Source of the DNA: an uncultured Eubacteriales bacterium
Lineage (GTDB): Bacteria; Bacillota; Clostridia; Christensenellales; Aristaeellaceae
DNA length: 49,023 nucleotides
Direction: 5' to 3'
NCBI GenBank assembly: GCA_900540045.1
Contig: UQEF01000008.1
Location: 1 to 49,023, forward strand
Shown here: positions 34,314 through 42,350 of the stretch, one piece after another
How positions within the stretch are numbered: position 1 is the first letter of the stretch
Layout: every line of letters starts with the position of its first letter
Program-made: the position numbers and the translations under genes
The notes under the pieces: model-generated
Databases searched by the model: none
Told to the model about the DNA's origin: nothing
Seen by the model: only the letters and a program-made list of their open reading frames with translations

Positions 34314-36406
34314 AAAGCTATTTTTTGGCCATGGTCTGCACGGGCGCGGGACTGTCGGTGCTGTCGCTGGTCTATCTGGCGCTGCTGCCGCTGCTCGGGC
34401 GGCGGTACGGCCCGCGCGGGCTGTACCGGATGTGGGTGGTGGTGCTGGCGGGCCTGCTGATTCCCTTCAGCCTGCTGGCAAGCCGTCCGCTGATGACGGT
34501 GGAGCTGCCGCGGGCGCTGTCGCAGCCCCTGGCGGGCGTCGCGGCAACCGCAGCCCCGCTGACTGCCGAAAGCCAAACGGCGGATGCCGTGCAGGCACCA
34601 TCGGCTGTGCAGGCGTCTGCCGCCGTGCAGACCGCTCAGCAGCCTTTTCGGACCGGCGCCGACGCTCAGCATGCATATGTGGAGAATACGACCGGAACGA
34701 CCACGGCAGATCGGACGCTGACGGCCGTGGAGGGGGAGCAGAGCGCTTTGGCAAGCGCCGTCATCCCCGTGGACTGGCTCTCCGTGCTGGCATGGGTCTG
34801 GCTGGCGGGCGTGGCGGCGGTGCTGGCGCTGGCGGCGCTGAGCCACCTGCGCTTTGTGCGCACCGTGCGCCGCTGGCAGATGCCCTGCGAGGCGGAGGGC
34901 TACGCCGAGGCGCTGCAAAGCTGCCTGTCGGAGATGCACATCCGCCGCCGGGTCAGCCTGCGCCTGTGCCCCACGGTGTCCAGCCCCATGCTGATGGGAC
35001 TGCTGCATCCCGTGATTCTGCTGCCGGATGAGGAACTGGCCACCGAAGAGCTGGCGCTGGTCCTCCGGCACGAGCTGACGCATCTCAAACGCGGCGACCT
35101 GCTGGTCAAGGCCGGGCTGGTGCTGGCCTATGCCCTGCACTGGTACAATCCCGTGGTGTGGGCCATGGGACGCTCCCTGTGCTTCTATCAGGAAGCCTCC
35201 TGCGACAGCCACGTTACCGATCGCGCGGATGAGGAGGAGCGCCGCTTCTATTCCGAAACCATCCTGCGCGTCATCCGGCGGCAGGCGCGCGCCCGTACCG
35301 CCCTGTGCACGTCGTTTTACGGCGGGCGCAACGGTATGAAGCGCCGCATCATCGCCATTATGGAGGGCCGCCGCCGCACCGGCGTGGCGCTGGGCGTGCT
35401 GGCGCTGGCGCTGACGGCTGTGCTGGGCGGCGCGCTGGCTCTGGTCGAGGACGAAAGCCCCGCCCTGCCGCTGAACGCCTGGGTGCATGCCGCCGAAGGC
35501 ACAGGAACCGTGCTCCTGACAGGCCCCAGCGCCAATGACGTGAACTGCCCCATGGGCATCTACCTCAACGGCACGCCCGTCACCGTGGTCGAGCTGTGCG
35601 AGAGCAGCGCCCTCCCGGAATGGAACAGCGTGGAGGGCGAGCCCAACTGGGCCAGCGTGCTTATCGCCGGGGACGGCGATACCACCGGCATTCCGGGCTG
35701 GATGCCCCTGCGCGACCTGGTGTACGAAAAGCCGGCGGACGCGCTTCCCACCGCTGCGCTGGCGTCCGGGGAGGAAAGCGGCTTCACCACCCTCTACACC
35801 CTCAACCACCGCGAATCCGACGTGGCCGCGCTGGAGCGCGACGGCACCGGGGTGACGGTGCTGGGCCAGCTGGACTATTGGCTGCACGTTTCTCTGGAGG
35901 GGGAGGGCATGTTTATGCTCATGGAAGACGCGGCCCTCTCCGGCGAAGCGGACGCGCTGCTCTACGACCTTTTGCCCGACCGCTTTGACGGTATCACCCG
36001 CATCCAGTACGACAACGACCGCAACCTCAATCGCCTGCTGAAAAGCATGCACGAAAAATACGGTGAGAACGTACCGGTGGAATTCTGGTCGCTGGAGGAC
36101 AAGGCATGGTACGGTCAGCTGGAGGAGATGTATCTGGGCGCGCACGACCACTACTACATTTTGCCCGGCGAGGATGATCTCCCGCTGGAGGAAGCCGGGC
36201 AGATCGCGCTGGACGCCTACGCCGAAGCCTGGGGCAGCGACGCCGTCCCCGCCGATGAGCTGGAGCTTTATCCCGGATTCTACCGTCTGGGCCACAGCGA
36301 GCCCGTCTACTGGTCCTTCTACATCTGCGAGAAGGATACGCACAACGTGCTCTGGCACGTCGAGCTGGACGGCAAAACCGGCGAGCCCAGGGGGGCCAGG
36401 GGGTGA
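34310..36406 (+). CDS. BlaR1/MecR1-like M56 membrane metallopeptidase sensor
   Basis: A 698-residue sensor protease. Two N-terminal helices are separated by a low-complexity Ala/Thr/Gln-rich loop (about residues 75-145), unusual for the family. Another helix leads into the M56 domain, with the zinc motif His254-Glu-Leu-Thr-His258 in RHELTHLKRGD and the downstream ligand-bearing segment FYQEASCDSHV. After a last helix (GVALGVLALALTAVLGGALAL) comes an extracellular part of about 325 residues. It begins with an SH3-like stretch (GTVLLTGPSANDVN, WMPLRDL) and ends with a PepSY-like region (PLEEAGQIALDAYAEA, WHVELDGKTGEP). No penicillin-binding SxxK domain is visible, so the ligand is not a beta-lactam. 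The final RGARG and TGA stop come from the inverted-repeat element at 36387. GTG start overlapping blaI. Confidence 0.9.
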   Translation: MKSYFLAMVCTGAGLSVLSLVYLALLPLLGRRYGPRGLYRMWVVVLAGLLIPFSLLASRPLMTVELPRALSQPLAGVAATAAPLTAESQTADAVQAPSAVQASAAVQTAQQPFRTGADAQHAYVENTTGTTTADRTLTAVEGEQSALASAVIPVDWLSVLAWVWLAGVAAVLALAALSHLRFVRTVRRWQMPCEAEGYAEALQSCLSEMHIRRRVSLRLCPTVSSPMLMGLLHPVILLPDEELATEELALVLRHELTHLKRGDLLVKAGLVLAYALHWYNPVVWAMGRSLCFYQEASCDSHVTDRADEEERRFYSETILRVIRRQARARTALCTSFYGGRNGMKRRIIAIMEGRRRTGVALGVLALALTAVLGGALALVEDESPALPLNAWVHAAEGTGTVLLTGPSANDVNCPMGIYLNGTPVTVVELCESSALPEWNSVEGEPNWASVLIAGDGDTTGIPGWMPLRDLVYEKPADALPTAALASGEESGFTTLYTLNHRESDVAALERDGTGVTVLGQLDYWLHVSLEGEGMFMLMEDAALSGEADALLYDLLPDRFDGITRIQYDNDRNLNRLLKSMHEKYGENVPVEFWSLEDKAWYGQLEEMYLGAHDHYYILPGEDDLPLEEAGQIALDAYAEAWGSDAVPADELELYPGFYRLGHSEPVYWSFYICEKDTHNVLWHVELDGKTGEPRGARG

Positions 36407-36637
36407 CCCCCTGGACCCCCGCTCCGCCGGGAGGACGTGGGCGGCAGAGGCCGTTCCCGCGGGCATAGGGGCTGCTTTTCTGTGCCCGCCACGGGCCCCC
36501 TTTTACCGCAGCGTAAAGCCCGGTGGCCTTCCGCCACCGGGCGTCCTTTATTGCTTGCAGCCCACCGCGGGCCCCCCTGCCCGCCCCAAAGGGCGGGCAG
36601 TCCGCCGGTCCAGGGGGTCACCCCCTGGCCCCCCTGG
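36387..36637. repeat. 251-bp element with perfect 31-nt terminal inverted repeats
   Basis: The sequence 36387-36417 is repeated exactly, inverted, at 36607-36637. Each repeat contains its own palindrome CCAGGGGG-TGA-CCCCCTGG, with TGA in the loop. In both genes that run into the element the reading frame is AGG GGG GCC AGG GGG TGA, giving RGARG-stop. The interior holds further hairpins: 36459-36489 (GCGGGCA/TGCCCGC), 36518-36542 (GCCCGGTGGC/GCCACCGGGC) and 36577-36600 (CTGCCCGCCC/GGGCGGGCAG). There is no ORF with any likeness to a transposase. It resembles a REP/MITE-type mobile repeat and probably serves as a bidirectional terminator. No target-site duplication is obvious. Confidence 0.85.
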
Positions 36638-37985
36638 AGAGGGAGAGGACGTTTTCTACGCCTCCGGCGTAGCAGAACATGTCCACGGGCTGGCAGCGCT
36701 CAAAGCGGTAGCCGCCGCTGGTGAGCAGCTGCACATCGCGCGCCTGGGTGGGCACGTGGCAGCTCACATAGACCACGCGGCGGGGACGGGCGGCCAGCAC
36801 GGCCTCGATGACGGCGGGCTCCACACCCTTGCGGGGCGGGTCGAGCACGACCACATCCGGGCGGAGGCCGTCCGCAACCAGCCGGGGCAGCAGGTCCTCC
36901 ACGGCGGCGACGTGAAATTCGGCGTTGGTGATGGCGTTGCGCTCGGCGTTGCGGCGCGCACCCTCCACGGCCTGGGGCACAATCTCGATGCCGATCACGC
37001 GCGAGGCGTGACGCGCCAGACACAGCGACAGCGTGCCCGCACCCGCGTAGGCGTCCACGGCCACGTCGCCGGGAGCGAGGGCGGCAAAGTCCACCGCGGT
37101 CTGATAGAGCCGCTCGGTCTGGTCGGGGTTGACCTGAAAAAAGGAGAGGGGCGGCATTTCAAAGGTCAGGCCGAGCAAGGTCTCAAAAATGGCGTCCTCG
37201 CCGTAGAGTCGGTGGCTTTCGCGGCCCAGGATGACGTTGTTGCGCTCGGCGTTTACGCTTACGTGCAGGGAACAGAAGCCTCGTGCATGCGCATTCAGCA
37301 GTTCGATGAGACGAGGGACGCCGGGCAGCTTGGCGCGCGTGGCCGCGAGTACGACCATCAGGCTGCCCGCGCGCGAAACGCGCGTGACCACGTGACGCAA
37401 AAGGCCGCGGCCGGTTGCCTCGTCATAGGGCTGGATGTGCTCGGCCCGCATCCACTCCTTCACCGCCGCGATCACGCCCGTAAGACCGCCCATGGCCACC
37501 GGGCAATCGTCAATGGGCACGATCTGGTGGCTGCGGCGGCGATAGAAGCCCAGAACCGGCGCATCTGCCGTACCGCCCACGGGCAGAGCCGTTTTGTTGC
37601 GGCAATGCCACGGATGCTCCGCGCCCAGGACGGGCGGCACGTCCTCAAGGTGGAGCGGCAGGCCGCCGATGCGGGTCAGGCAATCGTATACCTGCGTCCG
37701 CTTGGCGGCAAGGGTGGCCTCGTAGCGCATGTGCTGGCCGCTGCATCCGCCGCAGCGGTCATAGACCGGGCAGGCCGGATCGACACGGTCGGGCGAAGGA
37801 GTGAGCACCTCCATCAGGCGGCCAAAGGCATAGCGCGGCTGCACCTTGACGCACAGCACATCCGCCTCCTCGCCGGGAAGCACGCCGGGCACGAATACAG
37901 GCATGCCCTCGTTCAGGCATACGCCCTCCAGCTCGCTTCCCAGACGCTCGCAGCTAAGGCGCAGACGTTGATTTTTCTGTATCAT
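36618..37985 (-). CDS. rlmCD: 23S rRNA (uracil-C5)-methyltransferase, RlmCD/RumA type
   Basis: A 455-residue SAM-dependent RNA m5U methyltransferase. The N-terminal TRAM domain (about 1-60) is followed by the iron-sulphur cluster cysteines CPVYDRCGGCSGQH and a fourth Cys in VPIDDCPVAM. The C-terminal Rossmann fold has DAYAGAGTLSLCLA (SAM), VVLDPPRKGVEP and the nucleophile Cys in VVYVSCHVPTQARD. One enzyme of this type modifies U747 and U1939 in Gram-positives (RlmCD), so the exact sites are inferred. Its ATG overlaps the aroC TGA by 4 bases (TATGATA). The natural family end (VENVxxLSR) is followed by RGARG and a stop donated by the repeat element. Confidence 0.92.
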   Translation of the reverse strand: MIQKNQRLRLSCERLGSELEGVCLNEGMPVFVPGVLPGEEADVLCVKVQPRYAFGRLMEVLTPSPDRVDPACPVYDRCGGCSGQHMRYEATLAAKRTQVYDCLTRIGGLPLHLEDVPPVLGAEHPWHCRNKTALPVGGTADAPVLGFYRRRSHQIVPIDDCPVAMGGLTGVIAAVKEWMRAEHIQPYDEATGRGLLRHVVTRVSRAGSLMVVLAATRAKLPGVPRLIELLNAHARGFCSLHVSVNAERNNVILGRESHRLYGEDAIFETLLGLTFEMPPLSFFQVNPDQTERLYQTAVDFAALAPGDVAVDAYAGAGTLSLCLARHASRVIGIEIVPQAVEGARRNAERNAITNAEFHVAAVEDLLPRLVADGLRPDVVVLDPPRKGVEPAVIEAVLAARPRRVVYVSCHVPTQARDVQLLTSGGYRFERCQPVDMFCYAGGVENVLSLSRGARG

Positions 37986-39097
37986 AGGCCCTCCCTCGTG
38001 GCAAGGGGGAAGGAGGCGCGGCGCTCCAGCCAAAGCTCCAGCAGCGCCAGCGCCACCGCACCCTCCACCACGGGCACGGCACGCACGGCCACGCAGGGGT
38101 CGTGGCGGCCGCGCACGGCAAGGGATGTCGGCGCTTTTTGGGAAAGGGACACGGTCTGTTGCTCCAGACTGATGGACGGCGTGGGGCGGAACGCGGCGCG
38201 CACGATGATGGGCATGCCGCTGGTAATGCCGCCCAGCAGGCCGCCCGCGCTGTTGCGCGCGGTGGCTACCCGCCCATCCGACATCACATAGGGGTCGTTG
38301 TACTCGCTGCCGCGCAGGGCGGCCGCGGCAAAGCCGGCGCCGAATTCGACGCCCTTGACCGCAGGGATGGAAAACAGCTGGGCGGCCATGACGGCCTCCA
38401 CGCCTTCAAAGAAGGGCGCGCCCAGGCCCGCGGGCAAGCCTACGGCGGCGCACTCCACCACGCCGCCCAGCGAATCGCCCGCGGCGCGGGCCTCCATGAT
38501 GGCGGCATACATGCGGCTCCCGGCTTCGGGGTCCAGGGCGGGCACGGGCTGCGCGTGGCATCGCGCCAGCGCTTCCATATCCGGGCAAAGGGGATCGAGC
38601 GCGTCATCCCGCTCGGAGGAGATGGACAGGACATGCGCACCCACGCGTACGCCCTCGCGCGAAAGCAGCTGTAGGGCCACGCCGCCCGCAAAGGCATAGG
38701 GCAAGGTGAGGCGGCCGCTGTGATGTCCGCTGCCGCGCAGGTCGTCAAAACCGGCGCTGCGCACCCAGGCGGGGTAGTCGGCATGGCCGGGGCGCGGGCG
38801 GTCGGGCAGAAATCCGTAGTCCGCGCTGTGGGTGTCGGCGTTGTCGAACAGGGCGGTCAGCGGCTGGCCGGTGGTAGCGCCGTCCTTGAGGCCGCTCACG
38901 ATGCGCGGCAGATCGCTTTCGCGCCTGGCGGTGGCGATGGCGCTGCCGCGCGCAGCCCGGCGCTGCAAAAAGGCGCTGAGCGCGTCCATATCGAGGGCAA
39001 GTCCGGCGGGCAGGCCGTCGAGCGTCACGCCCACGGCGGGGCCGTGGCTTTCGCCGAAGATCTGCACGGAAAGCATGCGTCCGATGCGGCTGCTCAT
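37982..39097 (-). CDS. aroC: Chorismate synthase
   Basis: Converts 5-enolpyruvylshikimate-3-phosphate to chorismate, the last common step to aromatic amino acids and folate. It needs reduced FMN. It has 371 residues. Motifs are FGESHGPAVGVTLDGLPAG at the N-terminus, RRESDLPRIVSG, SADYGFLPDRPRPGHADY, RGSGHHSGRLT (FMN/phosphate region) and GGLLGGITSGMPI with AFRPTPSI near the C-terminus. The ATG at 39097 follows GGGAGGG. It overlaps aroA by 4 bases upstream and rlmCD by 4 bases downstream, so it is the middle gene of a coupled aro operon. Confidence 0.97.
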   Translation of the reverse strand: MSSRIGRMLSVQIFGESHGPAVGVTLDGLPAGLALDMDALSAFLQRRAARGSAIATARRESDLPRIVSGLKDGATTGQPLTALFDNADTHSADYGFLPDRPRPGHADYPAWVRSAGFDDLRGSGHHSGRLTLPYAFAGGVALQLLSREGVRVGAHVLSISSERDDALDPLCPDMEALARCHAQPVPALDPEAGSRMYAAIMEARAAGDSLGGVVECAAVGLPAGLGAPFFEGVEAVMAAQLFSIPAVKGVEFGAGFAAAALRGSEYNDPYVMSDGRVATARNSAGGLLGGITSGMPIIVRAAFRPTPSISLEQQTVSLSQKAPTSLAVRGRHDPCVAVRAVPVVEGAVALALLELWLERRASFPLATREGL

Positions 39098-40425
39098 CTG
39101 GCGATCCCTCCCAACTGACGGTAGGTTTCCACAAAACCGGGCCAGGATTTGGAGATGCACTCCGCGCCCGTCACCGTGATGGGACCGTCGGCAATCAGCG
39201 CGGCGGTAGCCAGCAGCATCACCATGCGGTGGTCCCCGCGTGCATCGGCGGTGAAGCCGCCGCGCAGGCGCACGGGACCGATGACGGTCAGCGTGTCGCC
39301 GTCGGGGCTGACATCGGTTTTCGCGCCCAGCCGGCCCAGCAGCTCCTGCGTGGCCAGAAGCCGGTCGCACTCCTTCAGGCGCAGGCGGCCGACGCCCGTC
39401 AGGATGGAGACGCCGCGCGCCTGAGTGCAGGTCAGTGCCAGAATGGGCGCAAGATCGGGAATGTCGGAGCAGTCGATGCGGGCGGGCATCAGCCCGGCGT
39501 GCGACGGGCTGGCGGCGTACCACTCGCTGCGCGTCTGACGGATGCGCAGGCCCATCTCCTCCAGCACATCCACGATGCGCGCGTCGCCCTGCAGGCCGTC
39601 GCGGCGCAGGTTGGGCAGCATCACGCCGCCGCCCATGGCGTCCACGCACAGAAGCACCGCCGCCTGCGACCAGTCGCCCGATACAGCGATGCTTTCCGGC
39701 GCGGGCGCGCAGGCGGGCGAGAGGCCGAATACGCCTTCCTCACGCTCCGTGAAGGAAATCCCGAAGCGCTCCATCAGGCGAAGCGTCATATCCAGATAGG
39801 GCCGGCTGACGATGGGGCCGGTGACAGTGAGCGCGGCGGGCGCGGGCGCGCCGTCCGGGGTGATGGCATGGGCCAGCGCGATCAGCAGGCCGGAGGCAAA
39901 CTGGCTGGAGCGGGAGCCGTCCACCTCATAGCGGCCTGCGGGCAAAAAGCCGCTTACCTCCACCACCGCGAGCCCGTCCGGTCCGGCGGGCGTGCGCGTC
40001 ATGCGGCCTCCGGCCTGCCGCACCAGCGGCTCAAAGGCGTCCAGCGGGCGGCGGAACAGCGCGGGTTCCATCAGAAAGCGCACTGCCTGTCCCCGCGTGA
40101 GAAACGCGGGAATCAGCATGCGCAGGGCGGCGGCACAGGCATGCACATGGCACTCTGCCGCAGGCGCGTCTGTGACGGGCCTGCCGGGCGGCGGCGCGGG
40201 CGTCACAATCAGCGCGCCATCCTCCAGGCGCACTTCACCGCCCAGGGCGCGCACGCCGTCGATCATGGCCAGGGTATCGTCGCAAAGCGGTGCGGAAAAG
40301 CCGTTCAGGCGGCATTCGCCGCGCCCCAGGGCAGCCAGGAGCAGCGCCCGGTGCGCCTCGCTCTTGGCAGGGGGAACCGCCGCGCTCCCGCTGAGGCGCG
40401 CGGGATAAAAGGTGATGGATGACAT
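39094..40425 (-). CDS. aroA: 3-phosphoshikimate 1-carboxyvinyltransferase (EPSP synthase)
   Basis: Joins PEP and shikimate-3-phosphate. It has 443 residues in two six-fold domains. The S3P site is PPAKSEAHRALLLAAL (Lys21, Ser22, Arg26), with DGSRSSQFASGLL, GDWSQAAVLL, RLKECDRLLA and RGDHRMVMLLATAAL. The loop normally GNAGT (or CGESGST) before the conserved LR reads HACAAALR here. The position of E. coli Gly96 is Ala98 and that of Thr97 is Ala99. Alanine at the Gly96 position is the change known to confer glyphosate tolerance in class II enzymes. It is first of aroA-aroC-rlmCD. Confidence 0.95.
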   Translation of the reverse strand: MSSITFYPARLSGSAAVPPAKSEAHRALLLAALGRGECRLNGFSAPLCDDTLAMIDGVRALGGEVRLEDGALIVTPAPPPGRPVTDAPAAECHVHACAAALRMLIPAFLTRGQAVRFLMEPALFRRPLDAFEPLVRQAGGRMTRTPAGPDGLAVVEVSGFLPAGRYEVDGSRSSQFASGLLIALAHAITPDGAPAPAALTVTGPIVSRPYLDMTLRLMERFGISFTEREEGVFGLSPACAPAPESIAVSGDWSQAAVLLCVDAMGGGVMLPNLRRDGLQGDARIVDVLEEMGLRIRQTRSEWYAASPSHAGLMPARIDCSDIPDLAPILALTCTQARGVSILTGVGRLRLKECDRLLATQELLGRLGAKTDVSPDGDTLTVIGPVRLRGGFTADARGDHRMVMLLATAALIADGPITVTGAECISKSWPGFVETYRQLGGIAR

Positions 40426-40486
40426 GAAAAACTCCCCTTTAACCGGCAGAAAAGATCAGGGCAAATCGCAGAATCATACGGTTTTT

Positions 40487-40495
40487 ATTATAGCA
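40487..40495 (-). promoter_or_regulatory. Extended -10 promoter of aroA-aroC-rlmCD
   Basis: On the minus strand TGCTATAAT (extended -10), about 60 bases before the aroA ATG. The -35 region TTGTTT is at 16 bases. The 143-base gap to the AEC gene holds no other clear feature. Confidence 0.6.
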
Positions 40496-40568
40496 TACCG
40501 GCCCTTAAAAACAACGAGCAGGAGCGGGGAGAAAGCGAAAAATACGGAAAAAATCCGGCTGGTTCACT

Positions 40569-41510
40569 TTAGGCCAGAAAGCCCAGACTCTTGAGCGCAA
40601 ACACCCACAAAAACACAGTCAGGATAGAAAATACCGTGGTAAACACCACCTGTCCACCCGCCAGATCGCCATTGCCGCCCATCTGCTGCGCCATGGGAAA
40701 GCTGGAAACCGAGGTGGGCGAGGCGTACACGGCGATCAGCGCGGCCAGCGACACATCGCGGATGCCCAGCGCCACCGCCAGGCTCAAAAAGATCAGCGGA
40801 ACCACGACCAGCCGCCCCGCCACACCGATGACGAGCAGCCGGCTATTGGCGCGCGCCTTGCCGAAGTCCAGCGACGCTCCCAGCGTGAACAGCGCCAGCG
40901 GCGTGGCGACGGAACCCAGGCTGCGAAGCGGCGTTTCAATGAGGGTGGGGATGGGAATCCGGAAATACCAGAGCAGAAATCCCGCCAGCGTGCCCAGAAT
41001 GAGCGGATTGAGCAATACGCCCTTTACGATGCGCCAGGGCGAGCTTTTTTCACCGCCAAAGATCATCAGCGCTATGGTGGAAAGCACGTTGAACACCGGC
41101 ACCACCACCGCCACCATGAGCACCGCGATGGAGGTATCCCCCTCGGGGTACATCATCATGACCAGCGGAATGCCGAAAATGGCATAATTGCTGCGCGCAA
41201 TGCCCTGAATCAGCACGCCGCAGGAGGCGCGGTCGCAGCACAGGCGCGGCGTGATGAAAAACAGCGTGCCAAAGCACAAAAGCGTGGTTATGAACGCATA
41301 GAGCAGCGTGCGCACGTCCGTAGACGTGCCCAGCTGCGTGTCCACGATGTTGAAGCACAGAAGCAGCGGCAGAAAAATTTTGAATACACAGGCGTTGATC
41401 TGCCGTGCGGCGGATTCGCCGATCACCCCCACGCGGCGTGCCGTGAAGCCTACGGCCATCATGACCAGCAGGGGAAAGACGGTGTTGAGCGAGAAGAGAA
41501 GGTCATCCAT
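40569..41510 (-). CDS. AEC-family (auxin efflux carrier-like) transporter
   Basis: A 313-residue permease with about ten hydrophobic segments. The N-terminus has the family pattern (LNTVFPLLVMMAVGFTARRVGVI, then INACVFKIFLPLLLCFNI) and the C-terminal half repeats it (TLGASLDFGKARANSRLLVIGVAGRLVVVPLI). Bacterial AEC members export or import carboxylates such as malate or malonate, or amino-acid derivatives; the substrate is unknown. It lies 27 bases after the YhhN-type gene in the same direction, with GGGAGGTGA before the ATG. Confidence 0.92.
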   Translation of the reverse strand: MDDLLFSLNTVFPLLVMMAVGFTARRVGVIGESAARQINACVFKIFLPLLLCFNIVDTQLGTSTDVRTLLYAFITTLLCFGTLFFITPRLCCDRASCGVLIQGIARSNYAIFGIPLVMMMYPEGDTSIAVLMVAVVVPVFNVLSTIALMIFGGEKSSPWRIVKGVLLNPLILGTLAGFLLWYFRIPIPTLIETPLRSLGSVATPLALFTLGASLDFGKARANSRLLVIGVAGRLVVVPLIFLSLAVALGIRDVSLAALIAVYASPTSVSSFPMAQQMGGNGDLAGGQVVFTTVFSILTVFLWVFALKSLGFLA

Positions 41511-41537
41511 GGGGCGGGGTTCACCTCCCGTTGGGGA

Positions 41538-42194
41538 TCAGGGCGGGGGAAAGGCGCTCAGGGCCAGCAAAAGCTGAGCCATGTAATAGATGCCCAGACT
41601 CACGAAATGACAGGAGCCGGGGCGCTTGAGCAGCAGGTTATGACAGAGCGTCATGTCCGAAACGACGAACGTCACGGCCCCCAGCGCCGCCAGCGTGGAA
41701 CGGGCCGAGGGAGCCAGCAGGGGCAGCGGCAGGCTGAAGGCCAGCAGAGCGGCCAGCGCGACGATATAGATCATAACGCCCGCCAGCAGATGCGGCTTGG
41801 GAAAATGCCGGCGATAGCGCAGCGCAAAGCACCACAGCCCTGCCAGCGCAACCACGAATACCGTCAGGCACCACCAGCTCAGCACCCGGTACTGGCTGAG
41901 CGCGGCCACATAGACCGCATGCCCCGTGAAAAACAGCGCGCCGCCCACTTCAAAGCGCACATCCAGCGCAACATCCGCAAGCGTGCATACGCACAGGCCG
42001 ATGAAGATCATCAGGCCATAGAGGTCCCGCACCTCCGCGGAGAAATAACCCGCCGCCGCAAACGCCGCGGCCAGCGCCGTGGGCAGGGCCTTGAGCGCGA
42101 GCGAGGCTATGCGGTATCCCTTGGCCATGGCGCGGAAACGCGCCGGCATCAGCACCAGCCACGTCAGGGCGATATATAGCAGAAGATAGGCCAT
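41538..42194 (-). CDS. YhhN/TMEM86-family membrane protein (lysoplasmalogenase-like)
   Basis: A 218-residue protein with about eight membrane segments and the family marks KALPTALAAAFAAAG, GLCVCTLADVALD (acidic C-T-L-x-D pattern) and FVVSDMTLCHNLLL. TMEM86B in animals hydrolyses lysoplasmalogen vinyl ethers, and some anaerobic Clostridia do make plasmalogens, so a similar role is plausible. The ATG follows GGGAGGCGGGG. It has a strong promoter at 42248-42276 and is followed by the AEC transporter as its operon partner. Confidence 0.88.
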   Translation of the reverse strand: MAYLLLYIALTWLVLMPARFRAMAKGYRIASLALKALPTALAAAFAAAGYFSAEVRDLYGLMIFIGLCVCTLADVALDVRFEVGGALFFTGHAVYVAALSQYRVLSWWCLTVFVVALAGLWCFALRYRRHFPKPHLLAGVMIYIVALAALLAFSLPLPLLAPSARSTLAALGAVTFVVSDMTLCHNLLLKRPGSCHFVSLGIYYMAQLLLALSAFPPP

Positions 42195-42247
42195 CCCCGC
42201 CTCCCGCAGCGCCTGGGACGCCGCTTGATTCGTTTTGTCTTTCTTCT

Positions 42248-42276
42248 ATCATACGCTTTTTCCGGCGGAGTGTCAA
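42248..42276 (-). promoter_or_regulatory. Promoter of the lysoplasmalogenase-like/AEC operon
   Basis: On the minus strand a perfect TTGACA (42271-42276), 17 bases, TATGAT (42248-42253), 53 bases before the ATG. Confidence 0.8.
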
Positions 42277-42308
42277 TTCTGCCTGTCGGAGGAAAAACGG
42301 GGCAAAGC

Positions 42309-42341
42309 AAAAACGCCCGGCGGTCATTTTGCCGCCGGGCG
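42309..42341 (-). terminator. Terminator of the five-gene VTC operon
   Basis: On the minus strand, a 10-bp stem CGCCCGGCGG/CCGCCGGGCG with an 8-base loop followed by TTTTTGCTTT, ten bases past the stop of the last gene. Confidence 0.88.
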
Positions 42342-42350
42342 TTTGAAGGG

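Noticed and set aside
39100..39649. A long minus-strand frame extending aroC upstream into aroA
   Set aside because: The conserved chorismate synthase start MSSRIGRMLS with GGGAGGG marks the true start; the extension is aroA read in another frame.
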